A stretch of 64,000 nt of DNA from Dyadobacter luteus. GTDB taxonomy: Bacteria; Bacteroidota; Bacteroidia; Cytophagales; Spirosomataceae. The stretch is taken from assembly GCF_003383615.1 (NCBI RefSeq), contig NZ_QNUL01000019.1:62001-126000 (forward strand). Reading direction: 5' to 3'. The notes beneath the pieces are model-generated. The model did no database searches and was not told where the DNA came from. It worked only from the letters and a program-made list of their open reading frames with translations. A program made the translations under genes and the position numbers. Positions 34,194 through 42,954 of this stretch are shown piece after piece; the first letter of the stretch is position 1, and every line of letters begins with the position of its first letter.

Positions 34194-35198
34194 ATGACCT
34201 TCTTTCGCAATCTGGCCATTTTAAGTTGTCTTTATTTTTTAGTCTCTGCCTGTAAAACTGATAACCGGGAAATAGCCGATGTGTCTTCGGTAGAAATGGA
34301 TATTTCTTACGAAAATCTTGATCAGGAGCTTTTGAATAGTAAATCGGTTAAAGATGTACAAAGTTTCCTGAATCAGCATAATTACCTGAAGACGCAGTAC
34401 TTCGCAGATGGACAAACAGATACATCCCGGTTGGCTGAACAGCTGTTTGGTATTATCCAAAATCCGGGATTTCAGGATTTCAGTACGCAGGTGGATTCCA
34501 TTATCGGAGATAGAAAAAGTCAGATTATCGAGCCTTTGCAAGATGCGCTGAAGAGAGTTAAATTAATTTATCCTGATTTCAAAGCGCCTGAAATAAAGTT
34601 TATAAAAACCGGGTTTACCGGCAGCGATCTTTATGTATCGGACTCACTGATCATAGTCGGACTCGATTTCTTTGCAGGTCCCAAAGCCTATTTTCGCCCC
34701 AATGTATTTGATTATCAGTTGCGTAAATATCAGAAGGAGTACATTGTGCCATCAATTGTATTCTATTTGTCCAATCAATATAATCAGTTGGAAACCGATC
34801 CTACCTTACTTTCTGAAATGATTGGTTATGGAAAAGGGTATGCATTTGTTAAGCAAATAATGCCTCAGGAACCGGATAGCCTGGTCTTTGGATTGTCAGC
34901 TGAAAATTTGCAACGTACGTATAACAGTCAGCAGGATATATGGGCCTACTTTATGACTAATAAGCTTTTGTATGAAAAAAATGAGCTTAAAAAACAGAAG
35001 TATATAGGAGAACGACCTTATACAACGGAAATAGGAGATAAAGTACCCGGAGGAATTGCGAAGTGGCTGGGATGGCGGATTGTGGAGTTATATCTGAAAG
35101 AAAATCCTGATGTGACGTTGGCAGAGTTGATGAAGAATGGAAATTCTACGTTGATTTTACAGGAATCGGGGTATAAAGGGCAAAAGGACGAAGAGTAG
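34194..35198 (+). CDS. gldB: Gliding motility lipoprotein GldB
   Basis: A 334-residue lipoprotein with the lipobox LVSAC at Cys20. The body matches GldB: ISYENLDQELLNSKSV near the start, YPDFKAPEIKFIKTGF, a LIVGLDFFAGP segment near residue 160, YQKEYIVPSIVFYLSNQY, and GGIAKWLGWRIVELYLKENP towards the end. GldB is required for gliding and type IX secretion in Flavobacterium, but homologues are also widespread in non-gliding Bacteroidota. The start at 34194 gives the signal peptide directly after Met, whereas the longer frame adds 21 residues that overlap the SDR gene. Confidence 0.9.
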   Translation: MTFFRNLAILSCLYFLVSACKTDNREIADVSSVEMDISYENLDQELLNSKSVKDVQSFLNQHNYLKTQYFADGQTDTSRLAEQLFGIIQNPGFQDFSTQVDSIIGDRKSQIIEPLQDALKRVKLIYPDFKAPEIKFIKTGFTGSDLYVSDSLIIVGLDFFAGPKAYFRPNVFDYQLRKYQKEYIVPSIVFYLSNQYNQLETDPTLLSEMIGYGKGYAFVKQIMPQEPDSLVFGLSAENLQRTYNSQQDIWAYFMTNKLLYEKNELKKQKYIGERPYTTEIGDKVPGGIAKWLGWRIVELYLKENPDVTLAELMKNGNSTLILQESGYKGQKDEE

Positions 35199-35299
35199 TG
35201 AAGTTTGGATTACTTTTATGATTAATTTTACTTTGTCCAAATCACATTCCGTGACTCTATCTGATACATCGGAATGATATCAACGATTGATTTTCTGCA

Positions 35300-36385
35300 A
35301 TGCCTGTAACATTACTTATTTTTCTTCTTGCTGTACCTGGTTTCGTAGTATTAGGTGTGTACCTTGAACGTAAGGTTTCTGCCTTTATACAAGACAGGAT
35401 GGGGCCGATGGAAGTGGGAAAATGGGGTTTGCTTCAGCTTTTTGCCGATTTGCTCAAACTTTTGCAGAAAGAAGATATCGTACCCAAAGCTGCCGATAGA
35501 AAACTATTCCTGATTGCTCCAATTGTCATTTTTGTGTCTGTGTTTGCGGGCTTTGCAGTGGTTCCGCTGGCTCCTGGTTTGAGCGGATCGGGTGCTGCTG
35601 TAGGTGTATTCTTTCTGATGACTATTGTTTCTGTAGATGTAATCGGGCTGTTAATGGCAGGCTGGGGCTCCAATAACAAATTTGCTTTATATGGTGCGAT
35701 GCGTGCAGTCGCGCAAATCATTTCCTATGAAGTACCGCTTGGTCTTACGATCCTTTGTGTGGTGATGCTTTCACAAACCCTGGATTTACAGGTAATCAGT
35801 TTCCAACAGGGTATATTCAGCGCTGAAAATATTTATTTGTTCGGGATTAAATCGCTTGGAATAGACGTGACGCAAATAGGAGGATTTTTAACATGGAATA
35901 TTATTCGGAATCCATTTTTGCTGATTGCGTACATTGTATTCTTTATTGCTTCTCTTGCTGAATGTAATCGTGCTCCGTTCGATCTGCCAGAAGGGGAGTC
36001 CGAGCTTGTGGCAGGTTTTCATACAGAGTATTCCGGTATGCGCTGGGCCCTGTTTATGCTTTCAGAATATGGTATGATGCTACTTGTGTCTCTTCTTGGA
36101 GCGATATTGTTTCTGGGTAGCTGGAATACACCTTTCCCTAATATTGGCCCGCTCCGGTTGGCAGACTGGACCAGCGGTGAACCCGGCACCTGGTTCGGCT
36201 ATATTTCGGGTGCTTTCTGGTTATTAAGCAAAGCTCTGGCAGGAGTTATCATCCAAATGTGGGTACGCTGGACATTCCCCCGTCTGCGGGTAGATCAGCT
36301 GATGTATCTGGGTTGGAAAGTACTTACGCCGGTTGGACTTGTGCTATTTTTTATATCAGGTATCTGGCGCCTGATCGGTATTTAA
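35300..36385 (+). CDS. nuoH: NADH-quinone oxidoreductase subunit H
   Basis: A 361-residue membrane subunit of respiratory complex I with about eight helices, near the quinone site. It has VYLERKVSAFIQDRMGPMEV near the start, GLLQLFADLLKLLQKED, the loop AECNRAPFDLPEGESELVAG and HTEYSGMRWALF, and WVRWTFPRLRVDQLMYLGWK near the end. All are standard NuoH blocks, so it looks intact. No other nuo gene is adjacent: gldB is upstream and a convergent gene follows. A short inverted repeat (CATTCCG/CGGAATG, 35245-35276) lies upstream. Confidence 0.95.
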   Translation: MPVTLLIFLLAVPGFVVLGVYLERKVSAFIQDRMGPMEVGKWGLLQLFADLLKLLQKEDIVPKAADRKLFLIAPIVIFVSVFAGFAVVPLAPGLSGSGAAVGVFFLMTIVSVDVIGLLMAGWGSNNKFALYGAMRAVAQIISYEVPLGLTILCVVMLSQTLDLQVISFQQGIFSAENIYLFGIKSLGIDVTQIGGFLTWNIIRNPFLLIAYIVFFIASLAECNRAPFDLPEGESELVAGFHTEYSGMRWALFMLSEYGMMLLVSLLGAILFLGSWNTPFPNIGPLRLADWTSGEPGTWFGYISGAFWLLSKALAGVIIQMWVRWTFPRLRVDQLMYLGWKVLTPVGLVLFFISGIWRLIGI

Positions 36386-36402
36386 AACAATCTTTGGAGT
36401 CA

Positions 36403-36861
36403 TTACTCTGTAATTTCTGCAGCGTCCAGAATGTAATTCATTTGATAAATATCATCAGCATTCAGCTTTAGAGTTCCTGTCAGAGTCAGACGTTCGTCTG
36501 TTTTGAACTTTCTTCCTTTTTTCTTGAAATTCAATGTCATTACAGTTTCAGGACCAGCTCCGCCGCAAAAAAAACAAGCGCTGAATGGAAATGCAGAAAG
36601 GACATAAAGATTTGCGTCAAGGTCTACTGGTAATATGTAACCAGTAATAGTAACCTGTTGATTTTTAAGCTTCTGAACGCCCGGTCCGAATGTCGGGTGA
36701 AGCATGTAAATAGATTCTTCGGCATACCATTTTTTCTTAAATGTCACATCGCGTAATTGTTCCCAGGTTACCTTGATAGGCGCTTTAGGATCAGAAGCAG
36801 GCGTGAAAGCAGATAGAGATGCGATAAGAGCGAATAGAATGATGAAGCGAAAATATCTCAT
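36403..36861 (-). CDS. Exported CGG-motif protein, DUF3299-like
   Basis: A 152-residue exported protein. A signal peptide covers about residues 1-20 of the chosen start (MRYFRFIILFALIASLSAF). The core has VTITGYILPVDLDANLYVLS and the Cys motif ACFFCGGAGPETVM, followed by LTLTGTLKLN. The pattern resembles DUF3299-type proteins found beside ABC exporters. The ATG at 36861 was preferred to one at 36900 because a -7 element lies at 36906-36913. It follows the ABC permease gene by 61 bases and is probably functionally linked to it. Confidence 0.7.
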   Translation of the reverse strand: MRYFRFIILFALIASLSAFTPASDPKAPIKVTWEQLRDVTFKKKWYAEESIYMLHPTFGPGVQKLKNQQVTITGYILPVDLDANLYVLSAFPFSACFFCGGAGPETVMTLNFKKKGRKFKTDERLTLTGTLKLNADDIYQMNYILDAAEITE

Positions 36862-36905
36862 GTTCAGGATGATTGATTTAAAAAGCATAGATTCAGGCAC
36901 TATAA

Positions 36906-36913
36906 CAAAGCTA
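36906..36913 (-). promoter_or_regulatory. -7 element for the CGG-motif protein gene
   Basis: On the minus strand TAGCTTTG fully matches TAnnTTTG, 44 bases before the chosen ATG. It lies just past the permease stop, so the gene may have its own promoter besides read-through. Confidence 0.45.
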
Positions 36914-36922
36914 CAAAGAATA

Positions 36923-38131
36923 TCATTCCTCAGCCAGCGTACGTGATATATTGAGTCGGTAGATCCCTATGGATGGCAATGCAGCAGCAAGCAGTCCTAT
37001 CAATATAGCACCGCCCAGTAACATTAACTCTTCGGGAAGTATGCTAAAATCTTTGAGCGAGTAATGAAAATCTTTTTCTGCTGAATGATTAAAAGCATAC
37101 AATCCAGCGCGGCTTAAAATAATACCGGCCGCATAACCCATTACAGCAAGCATCAATCCTTCCAGAAGTAGCATCAGAAACAGTTTGGTTCTTGTTGCAC
37201 CCATAGAAAGCATGAGAGCCATTTCGTATTTTCTTTCCTTCAAAGAATTGTAAAGCGAGATAAAAACGCTTACTCCCGCAATGCTGATAATGATGATGGC
37301 CAGTGCACGTAGCGTCTCTATACCTATGCCTAACAGAGAAAATAAGCGGTTGATCTCTATACTGGGTAGGGCAGCCTGCATGGAAGTATTCTCATTGATC
37401 TGGCGGGGAAGTGCAATCAATCCCATCGGATTTCTGAAGCGAATCAGCGCGCTGGTAACTTGTTTTTCTTCCTCATGATGCTGTTCTTCATGCTCTTCGT
37501 GAGCACCCTCTTCTGCATGCTCGTGAATATCCCATACGCTTGAAAGACCTGTTAATATCACCTGGTCAATCACAGAACCTGTGGCTTCATATATACCAAC
37601 AACCTTGTATTTTTTATCCCCATGTTCATCTCCTCCGGCGTCCAATCCGTGCGAACTGGCAAATGTGCTGCCAATTTTGAGCGCGCCGGAAGCGGCGACT
37701 TTGCTGCCGATTACCACCTCCATCGATTCATCAAAAGACTTTCCTTGCGAAATTTTGGCTTCAAAATGTTCCGGATAGGCTGCTGTGGTTCCCACAATCC
37801 GAAAGCCATTGAAGTTGTCACCCATGGAAAGTGGGATCACTGTTTTTACAAAGGGGTTTCGTTTTAAAGTATTTACTTCGTTGAGAGGAATGTTTCCTGT
37901 AGGAGCATCAATCTGATAAATACTGGATAAAATAATTTGTAGCGGACTTCCCTTTGCCCCGACAACCATATCAATGCCACGGATATTTCTTCTGAATTGT
38001 TCATCAAGCTGTTTATTCAGAAGCAGAAGCAGAGAGATTATGCCTATACCAAGCGTCAGGAGCAATACACTCAGGAAGCTATTGAGCTTTTTTTCTTTTA
38101 AATTGGCTATACTGATTTTGAAGAGATTCAT
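36923..38131 (-). CDS. ABC transporter permease, FtsX/MacB type, with His-rich periplasmic loop
   Basis: A 402-residue inner-membrane protein. TM1 lies at about residues 17-37, a large periplasmic MacB-like domain at about 40-265, and three further helices at about 275-297, 315-340 and 365-388. The periplasmic part holds a run rich in His and Glu at about residues 200-228, with HEHAEEGAHEEHEEQHH as its core, suggesting metal binding. The ATPase gene is 46 bases upstream on the same strand and a Cys-motif exported protein follows. Together they look like a MacB-like export or lipoprotein-release system with a metal link (inference). Confidence 0.88.
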   Translation of the reverse strand: MNLFKISIANLKEKKLNSFLSVLLLTLGIGIISLLLLLNKQLDEQFRRNIRGIDMVVGAKGSPLQIILSSIYQIDAPTGNIPLNEVNTLKRNPFVKTVIPLSMGDNFNGFRIVGTTAAYPEHFEAKISQGKSFDESMEVVIGSKVAASGALKIGSTFASSHGLDAGGDEHGDKKYKVVGIYEATGSVIDQVILTGLSSVWDIHEHAEEGAHEEHEEQHHEEEKQVTSALIRFRNPMGLIALPRQINENTSMQAALPSIEINRLFSLLGIGIETLRALAIIIISIAGVSVFISLYNSLKERKYEMALMLSMGATRTKLFLMLLLEGLMLAVMGYAAGIILSRAGLYAFNHSAEKDFHYSLKDFSILPEELMLLGGAILIGLLAAALPSIGIYRLNISRTLAEE

Positions 38132-38177
38132 ATTGTATCATTGCCTGTATCCGGCGGGAACTCTGTTAGAAATGTAA

Positions 38178-38804
38178 TTATAGAAAGACGCGGTTATGAA
38201 ATTCGTCTTTCAGGCGCTGATCATGCGTCACGACTACAAGACTAGCTCCTATCTCAGCGGACTGTGTTTTGAGCAGACTGATTACTCTGGCACAATTGTC
38301 GTCATCCAGACTTGAGGTGGGCTCGTCGGCCAGAATCACGCTTGGATTATTCATCAGCGCTCTGGCAATGCTTACACGTTGCTGTTCGCCTTGGCTTAAT
38401 TGATTCGTCTTTTTTGAGAGGTGGTCTGCAAATCCCAGTTCCTGTGCAAGGAATCGCGCTTTCTCCTTGTCCAGTTTTTGTCCTGCGAAATAATTAGGTA
38501 GTAAAATATTATCAATCACTGAAAGTGAGCTTGTAAAATGAGCACGCTGGTAGATAATGCCGATCTGGCTTGCTCTCACGCTAGTGATTTCAGCTATGGA
38601 GAGGTTACGGATCAGCTTATTGTTGATCGCTATTTCACCATGCTGAGGCTTCAATAACAAGGCGAGCAAATGAAGCAATGTGGTTTTTCCTTTTCCGGAT
38701 TGGCCAAGTATAAGTAAAGTTTCTTTATCACCACAGGCGATATCCGGAAATGTGAAGTGTTTGTGATTGGAATAGGAAAATTGCAGATTCTTACTTGTAA
38801 TCAT
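38178..38804 (-). CDS. ABC transporter ATP-binding protein (LolD/MacB type)
   Basis: A 208-residue ATPase. It has Walker A GQSGKGKTTLLH near residue 34, a Q-loop YQRAHF, the signature LSQGEQQRVSIARAL near residue 134, and Walker B VILADEPTSSLD. The switch His is in VVVTHDQRL. It partners with the FtsX-type permease encoded next. The start was set at the ATG at 38804; the frame extends nine codons to a TTG without conserved residues. Confidence 0.92.
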   Translation of the reverse strand: MITSKNLQFSYSNHKHFTFPDIACGDKETLLILGQSGKGKTTLLHLLALLLKPQHGEIAINNKLIRNLSIAEITSVRASQIGIIYQRAHFTSSLSVIDNILLPNYFAGQKLDKEKARFLAQELGFADHLSKKTNQLSQGEQQRVSIARALMNNPSVILADEPTSSLDDDNCARVISLLKTQSAEIGASLVVVTHDQRLKDEFHNRVFL

Positions 38805-39004
38805 TACAATGCAGGATTTTGGACTATACAATTATAAGCAAGTTTTCACCTTGTTCCTGCCCGTAACCATTATTTTATTATTACAATGAGGCTATTGATA
38901 CAGAGAATAACCTGTATGTAACTGAAATTCGAAAATAGGATTATATAAATTTTGTTCACTCTCCAAATAAATGAATGGGAAATACGTTGAAAAGGAGATA
39001 TAAT

Positions 39005-39035
39005 CTGTGGAAAACCATCAACTATTATATTTTTG
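39005..39035 (+). promoter_or_regulatory. Candidate promoter for the first DUF6089 gene
   Basis: CTG (39005-39007, one mismatch from TTG) is followed after 20 bases by TATTTTTG (39028-39035), a full -7 match. The ATG at 39053 lies 17 bases downstream, which supports that start over the upstream in-frame ATG at 38975. Confidence 0.55.
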
Positions 39036-39052
39036 CACAAAAAAGATTTCAA

Positions 39053-40072
39053 ATGCGTAGAAAATCTGAACTGAAAAAAGTATCCGGAGCATTGTCAATG
39101 ATCCTGATCTTAAGTTTTCTAATGACGGATGCCCGTGTGATGGCACAAAGCCGGGGTATCTTTATGCCCTACTCATCTGTAGGTTTTGGGTTGGGGACTT
39201 CCAACTATTATGGAGATATGGCTCCTTACAGAAGGCCGATTGCCTCAACATTTACCATGATGCGTTGGAGTGTTGCAGGAAACTATACAAGACACTTTAC
39301 ACCACGATTAGCTGCCAGAGCTAGTTTTACTTATGCACGTATTGCAGGAGATGATTACGTGATGAACAGAGGTTCAAAACACCAGAGTAATATTTTCTTT
39401 GCCCGCAACCTTCATTTCCGTAATGATCTGAAAGAATTTTCAGTACAAGGTATTTTTAAATTGACTCCTGACAACAGAAGCTATGACAGACGTCCCCAGT
39501 TCGGAGCTTATCTGTTTGCCGGGATTGCACTTACTGCTCACAATCCGAAAGCATTGGATTCTCTGGATAATGGAACCTGGGTGAAATTGCAGCCCCTGGG
39601 TACGGAAGGGCAGGGGAATGCAGGATATAAGGATAAATATTCTTTAATAACTTTCGCAATACCTGTCGGTGTTGGTGTAAGATATAAAATCAATTCACGA
39701 TTTGATATTTCAGCTGAGCTGGGTTTCAGAAAGACTTTTACTGACTATCTGGATGATGTAGCGGGTGCCTATGCGGATCCTGCATTGTTTGCTGATAGTC
39801 CTGTTGCCGCTCACTTCGCAAACAGAACGCAGGATAGAGTTGCCGTGAGAAAAGGCGCAGACAGAACTGAAGGTCTCCAAAAGTTTGTACAAGCCAATTA
39901 TGTCGGAACTGCTCCTGACGCTGATCCTTATGCAGTAATGCTTCAAAATGGTTTCGGCAATCCCGGGACAGACAGAGGTAATAGTCCAAGTCTGAAAGAC
40001 AATTATCTGATCGGTCAAATCCAGATACATTACATAATTCCGGCTCAAATCAAATGCCCTCCATTGAGATAA
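39053..40072 (+). CDS. DUF6089 family outer membrane protein
   Basis: A 339-residue exported protein. A signal peptide covers about residues 1-33 (cleavage after VMAQ). It has beta-barrel-like strands with the recurring phrase GLGTSNYYGDMAP at the mature start, then YTRHFTPRLAARASFTYARI, FAIPVGVGVRYKINSRFDISAELG and FRKTFTDYLDDVAG. The C-terminus is IQIHYIIPAQIKCPPLR. The same layout recurs in the next gene. These proteins are predicted outer-membrane barrels of unknown function in Bacteroidota. The start was chosen from the promoter position. Confidence 0.82.
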   Translation: MRRKSELKKVSGALSMILILSFLMTDARVMAQSRGIFMPYSSVGFGLGTSNYYGDMAPYRRPIASTFTMMRWSVAGNYTRHFTPRLAARASFTYARIAGDDYVMNRGSKHQSNIFFARNLHFRNDLKEFSVQGIFKLTPDNRSYDRRPQFGAYLFAGIALTAHNPKALDSLDNGTWVKLQPLGTEGQGNAGYKDKYSLITFAIPVGVGVRYKINSRFDISAELGFRKTFTDYLDDVAGAYADPALFADSPVAAHFANRTQDRVAVRKGADRTEGLQKFVQANYVGTAPDADPYAVMLQNGFGNPGTDRGNSPSLKDNYLIGQIQIHYIIPAQIKCPPLR

Positions 40073-40084
40073 AATGTTGTTCCT

Positions 40085-40783
40085 TTGACTACTAATCATA
40101 CATATACTAGAAATAGATACTTGTCGTTACTGGCAAGTATTTGTTGTTTTATAATTTTTTTAACGTCATCTGCTTCAGCTCAGAAAATTGAGTTGGGAGC
40201 AGGACTCGGGGGCTTTAATTATAAAGGAGATATCGCGCCTCACCTGAGGCTACGTTTTTTTAAACCCGGAGGAAGTCTGTTTTTTCGCTATAATCCCAAT
40301 TCGGCTTTATCCTTACGTGCAGAAATTGCAGGCGGGTTAATAGGAGCCGATGACGCTGTAAGCAATGATCCGTTTCAGCAGGCAAGAAATATGTCTTTTC
40401 GTACGCGCATTATTGAAGGAAGCGCGGTTGCAGAATATAATTTCCTTGATTATAAAGACAGACGTTTTGCCGTAAACTGGACGCCTTATGTTTTCGGCGG
40501 AATAGGAATAAATAGTTTTAAACCCAATATCGTAACATCTGAATATAAAACCAGTGGGCTTGTATTGCCTTACGGTGTAGGCATTAAGTACCAGTTTAAG
40601 CGCCCTTGGAATTTAGGAATTGAGTACGGGGCAAGGAAGACTTTTACAGATTATTTGGATAATTTGGGTGGCGATCCGATATCGACGGACAAACTCGTAC
40701 AGGGTGATCCTTCAACAAAAGACTCCTATTATTTTCTTAAACTTTCTGTTACCTACACCTTCTACCGTATTTTCTGTCCCTGA
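40085..40783 (+). CDS. DUF6089-like outer membrane protein, second copy
   Basis: A 232-residue exported protein with a signal peptide (about residues 1-32, ending SASAQ). The mature start IELGAGLGGFNYKGDIAPHLR and the end YGARKTFTDYLDNLGGDP ... YYFLKLSVTYTFY parallel the neighbouring barrel protein, but this one is about 100 residues shorter. The start is TTG, 12 bases after the previous stop; no ATG lies nearby. The DUF2911 gene begins directly at its stop. A shared transcript of three genes is likely. Confidence 0.78.
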   Translation: MTTNHTYTRNRYLSLLASICCFIIFLTSSASAQKIELGAGLGGFNYKGDIAPHLRLRFFKPGGSLFFRYNPNSALSLRAEIAGGLIGADDAVSNDPFQQARNMSFRTRIIEGSAVAEYNFLDYKDRRFAVNWTPYVFGGIGINSFKPNIVTSEYKTSGLVLPYGVGIKYQFKRPWNLGIEYGARKTFTDYLDNLGGDPISTDKLVQGDPSTKDSYYFLKLSVTYTFYRIFCP

Positions 40784-40789
40784 TTGCCT

Positions 40790-41332
40790 GTGAAAAAAGC
40801 GCTCTCCTTATCTTTTCTTTTTGCTTTTATAGTTATGGCGGGATTTTTCGGTTATCGTCGCTATAGCCGATCTTTAAGTCCGGCAGCTTCGGTGGTGTGG
40901 GAAAAAGATAAGTTGAATGTGGAAGTCCTGTACGGTCGTCCGGCAAAAAAGGGTAGGTATATTTTCGGAAGAGAAAAGGATAAAGCATTGGTTCCTTATG
41001 GAAAAGTATGGCGTACCGGGGCCAACGAAGCAACAGAGGTAATTTTCAAAGAAGACGTCAACTTTAGAGGTGAAAAATTGAATGCAGGCAGTTACTCGTT
41101 GTGGACAATTCCAGGTCCTGGTAGCTGGATTGTGATTCTTAATTCGGAAACAGGCCAGTGGGGAACAGAATATAATGACGGAAAGAATCTCCTAAAAGTA
41201 GAAGTGCCGATCCGAATTCATCCGAAGGCGCAAGAGCTGTTTTCTATATATTTCGAAGAAATTCAAGGTGGAGTCAATATGGTTCTTAGTTGGGACCAGA
41301 CAGAAGCTGTTATTCCTATACAACCCAGGTAA
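40790..41332 (+). CDS. DUF2911 family exported protein
   Basis: A 180-residue protein with an N-terminal hydrophobic signal or anchor (about residues 5-20) followed by the DUF2911 core: LNVEVLYGRPAKKGRYIFG, VPYGKVWRTGANEATEV, LNAGSYSLWTIPGPGSWIVIL, and WGTEYNDGKNLLKVEVP. The function is unknown. The start could be the TTG at 40784, immediately after the upstream stop, or the GTG at 40790; GTG was chosen because MKKALSL is a better signal start. It is coupled to the two DUF6089 genes. Confidence 0.82.
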   Translation: MKKALSLSFLFAFIVMAGFFGYRRYSRSLSPAASVVWEKDKLNVEVLYGRPAKKGRYIFGREKDKALVPYGKVWRTGANEATEVIFKEDVNFRGEKLNAGSYSLWTIPGPGSWIVILNSETGQWGTEYNDGKNLLKVEVPIRIHPKAQELFSIYFEEIQGGVNMVLSWDQTEAVIPIQPR

Positions 41333-41353
41333 ATATTTACCAGCCCTTTTTCT

Positions 41354-42250
41354 ATGTTTGTTGAAGCCATTGAGTCAGTTGATCAGTTTACCCGCCCCAT
41401 TCATTTTATTCTCCGTTATTACAATGGCAGTGATATAGTACCCGGAACAGCTACCTTATTTTTTGTTAATCAGGATGGTTTTGCAGTGACTTGCAGGCAT
41501 GTGGCCAGGCAAATCTTATACGCGAATTCTATTTACGAAAACTATGTGAAATTTAGTGGCGAGCTCAGAAAGTTTGAGCGTGACCCGGGGTTACAACGGC
41601 AGCGAACAATTCTGGAATCTAAGTACCGTATCAATACTGAAACACCGATCAGGATATTATTTAATTTTATTAATTGTGTTTCTGCTTACAAAAGCCTGAC
41701 TATTCACCTGCATCCTACACAGGATCTGGCAATTATTCAGTTTCGTGACTTTGAGAGTGTTCAATATTCTGGTCATGCCAGGTTTCTGAAAGATACGCGC
41801 TTCATCAAGCAAGGGCGTTATCTCTGCAGATTAGGATATCCCTTTCCTGAATTCACAAACTACCGTTACAATAAAGACATTAACGATATCGAATGGCTCA
41901 AAACAGGGAGGATTCATACTCCGGGTTTTCCTATAGATGGAATTGTAACGAGACATATTGGTGACCAAAATGAAGTAACAGGCATAGAAATGAGCACACC
42001 CGGACTGCGTGGACAGAGCGGAGGACCTCTTTTCGACCGTAGCGGGCTGGTTTATGGTCTTCAGAGTTCCACCCGTCATTTACATCTTGGGTTTGATCAG
42101 ATAAATAAGGAGGTAATGACAGATGGACAACGTAAGAGAGTATCCAACTATCCTTTCTTAAATGTAGGTCAATGTGTGCATGCTGATGTAATCAAACAAT
42201 TCCTCAGAGAGAAAAAGGTAACATTTTACGAAGAAGACTATCAGTTATAA
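41354..42250 (+). CDS. Trypsin-like serine protease domain protein
   Basis: A 298-residue protein with a chymotrypsin-type fold. The catalytic triad is readable: His49 in VTCRHVARQ, Asp124 in TQDLAIIQF, and Ser222 in RGQSGGPLFD. There is no signal peptide and no PDZ domain, so it differs from DegP/HtrA proteases and is predicted to be cytosolic. The segment between His and Asp is longer than usual and rich in aromatic residues. It lies 21 bases after the DUF2911 gene and may belong to the same transcript. The substrate is unknown. Confidence 0.8.
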   Translation: MFVEAIESVDQFTRPIHFILRYYNGSDIVPGTATLFFVNQDGFAVTCRHVARQILYANSIYENYVKFSGELRKFERDPGLQRQRTILESKYRINTETPIRILFNFINCVSAYKSLTIHLHPTQDLAIIQFRDFESVQYSGHARFLKDTRFIKQGRYLCRLGYPFPEFTNYRYNKDINDIEWLKTGRIHTPGFPIDGIVTRHIGDQNEVTGIEMSTPGLRGQSGGPLFDRSGLVYGLQSSTRHLHLGFDQINKEVMTDGQRKRVSNYPFLNVGQCVHADVIKQFLREKKVTFYEEDYQL

Positions 42251-42258
42251 AATGTTAA

Positions 42259-42954
42259 TCAAAGGATTAGCATTAACTCTTCCAGCCGTCTGATATCGTA
42301 AGTTGGGTTTTGATCAAATTTCAGTCCGGCCGGATTGTAATAAACTGTATCGAGCCCGAATTCGCTGGCACCCATAATATCTGCAATCCAGTTGTCTCCG
42401 ATCATGATGCATTCGTCATGAGTTGCGTTGGCCTTATCCAGTGCGTATGCAAATATGCCGGGATCGGGCTTTTTTGCGTTTGCATTTTCAAATGTTACAA
42501 TGTTTTCGAAATAATGGCTTATTCCGGAGCTGGCAATTTTCCGTGCCTGGATTTCCGTGAAACCATTTGTAACGATATGCATTGAGTAGCCACTTTCCCG
42601 GGCGTAATCCAAAGTTTCCAGAGCACCTTGCAACAGGTGCTTTTTGGAAGGAAGCGTATGCAGGTATAGTTCACCTATTTCCAGATGATTGGGAGGACAT
42701 GCAATCCCAAGCTCTTCAAACACCATCAAAAAACGTTTTTCACGAATGTAGGAGTGAGGTAATCTGCCTCTGTCGAAGTCATCCCAAAGTTTAGTGTTTA
42801 TTCGAATAAAGCAGTCTACAAAATTTTCCATAGAGCTTACACCATGATCGGCTAGTGATAACTGGTGAAAGATATCCTGAAGTGATTCGGAGGAGTTTTT
42901 CTCAAAATCCCATAGCGTATGATCAAGGTCGAAAAAAAGATGTTTATATTTCAT
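42259..42954 (-). CDS. YjjG-type HAD family nucleotidase/phosphatase
   Basis: A 231-residue cytosolic hydrolase. HAD motif I is FFDLDHTLWDF with nucleophile Asp9 and Asp11. Motif II is the Thr in HIVTNGFTE near residue 111, motif III the Lys in ENANAKKPDPGIF, and motif IV MIGDNWIADIMGA. These fit the YjjG subfamily, which removes phosphate from non-canonical pyrimidine nucleotides. The four-helix cap is at about residues 18-85. The gene is convergent with the protease gene and separated from it by 8 bases. Confidence 0.9.
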   Translation of the reverse strand: MKYKHLFFDLDHTLWDFEKNSSESLQDIFHQLSLADHGVSSMENFVDCFIRINTKLWDDFDRGRLPHSYIREKRFLMVFEELGIACPPNHLEIGELYLHTLPSKKHLLQGALETLDYARESGYSMHIVTNGFTEIQARKIASSGISHYFENIVTFENANAKKPDPGIFAYALDKANATHDECIMIGDNWIADIMGASEFGLDTVYYNPAGLKFDQNPTYDIRRLEELMLIL

